From: Lelliottia nimipressuralis
GTDB lineage: Bacteria > Pseudomonadota > Gammaproteobacteria > Enterobacterales > Enterobacteriaceae
NCBI RefSeq assembly: GCF_004115925.1
Contig: NZ_SDDX01000023.1
Span: 1-48,711, forward strand
Length of the DNA: 48,711 nt
Direction of reading: 5' to 3'
The notes beneath the pieces are model-generated. The model worked only from the letters and a program-made list of their open reading frames with translations. It did not search any database and was not told where the DNA came from. Positions within the stretch are counted from its first letter, which is position 1, and the number at the start of each line of letters is the position of its first letter. Position numbers and translations under genes: made by a program. Shown one piece after another: positions 48,685 to 48,711 of this stretch.

Positions 48685-48711
48685 TGGTACCCGGAGCGAG
48701 ACTTGAACTCG
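48685..48711 (-). tRNA. leuZ: tRNA-Leu (UAA), 3' end only
   Basis: The minus strand reads the T-arm (CGAGTTCAAGTCTCG) and the acceptor strand TCCGGGTA followed by CCA, ending at 48685. The rest is beyond the window. The acceptor matches E. coli leuZ, and the position next to yecA agrees with the glyW-cysT-leuZ operon. The anticodon is not visible; UAA is inferred. Confidence 0.88.

Overview
The window is a piece of enterobacterial chromosome, most like Enterobacter, Lelliottia or Leclercia. Its backbone follows the E. coli K-12 gene order flhE-flhA-flhB / cheZYBR-tap-tar / cheWA-motBA-flhCD / uspC / otsAB / araHGF / ftnB / yecJ-azuC / yecR / ftnA / yecH / tyrP / yecA / tRNA-Leu. Many proteins match the E. 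coli products in length and motifs. The window also carries loci that K-12 lacks at these positions. No IS element, prophage, CRISPR array or rRNA is visible.

Region by region. 1-2.9 kb holds a rhiTN-type pair on the minus strand, a sugar symporter and a GH105 unsaturated rhamnogalacturonyl hydrolase, which point to pectin-fragment use. 3.0-6.6 kb is flhBAE, the flagellar export gate (minus). 6.6-12.2 kb is a four-gene classical chaperone-usher fimbrial operon (plus) inserted between flhB and cheZ. 12.3-18.6 kb is tar-tap-cheRBYZ (minus), with a near-consensus sigma-28 promoter in front of tar. 18.7-23.9 kb is a five-gene archaic (Csu-type, spore-coat-U) pilus operon on the same strand just upstream of tar. 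24.3-25.6 kb is a DAACS symporter with altered cation-site residues. 25.7-31.1 kb is flhDC-motAB-cheAW, with a sigma-28 promoter inside flhC and a terminator before motA that together define a MotR-type sRNA. 31.9-38.3 kb holds uspC, the trehalose genes otsBA and the arabinose importer araFGH. 38.6-48.7 kb holds a DJ-1/PfpI protein, ftnB, a DcuB-like carrier, yecJ, the dual-function azuCR RNA, a DHA2 exporter, a RpiB/LacAB-like isomerase, yecR, ftnA, yecH, tyrP, yecA and the 3' end of a tRNA-Leu gene.

How it works together. FlhDC is the flagellar master regulator. Its promoter keeps a CRP site centred about 72 bp upstream of the predicted start. The class 3 promoters lead to Tar/Tap sensing, the CheA/CheW/CheY/CheZ signalling path and the MotAB stator. 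Two unrelated adhesive pili are embedded in this motility locus. The Csu-type operon runs into tar with no visible terminator, so sessile and motile functions may be transcriptionally coupled. The symporter beside the chemotaxis genes belongs to a family that carries dicarboxylates and acidic amino acids, overlapping the ligand class of Tar.

Limits. Functions come from recognised protein sequences and motifs read by eye. Promoters, operators and RNA ends are predictions.
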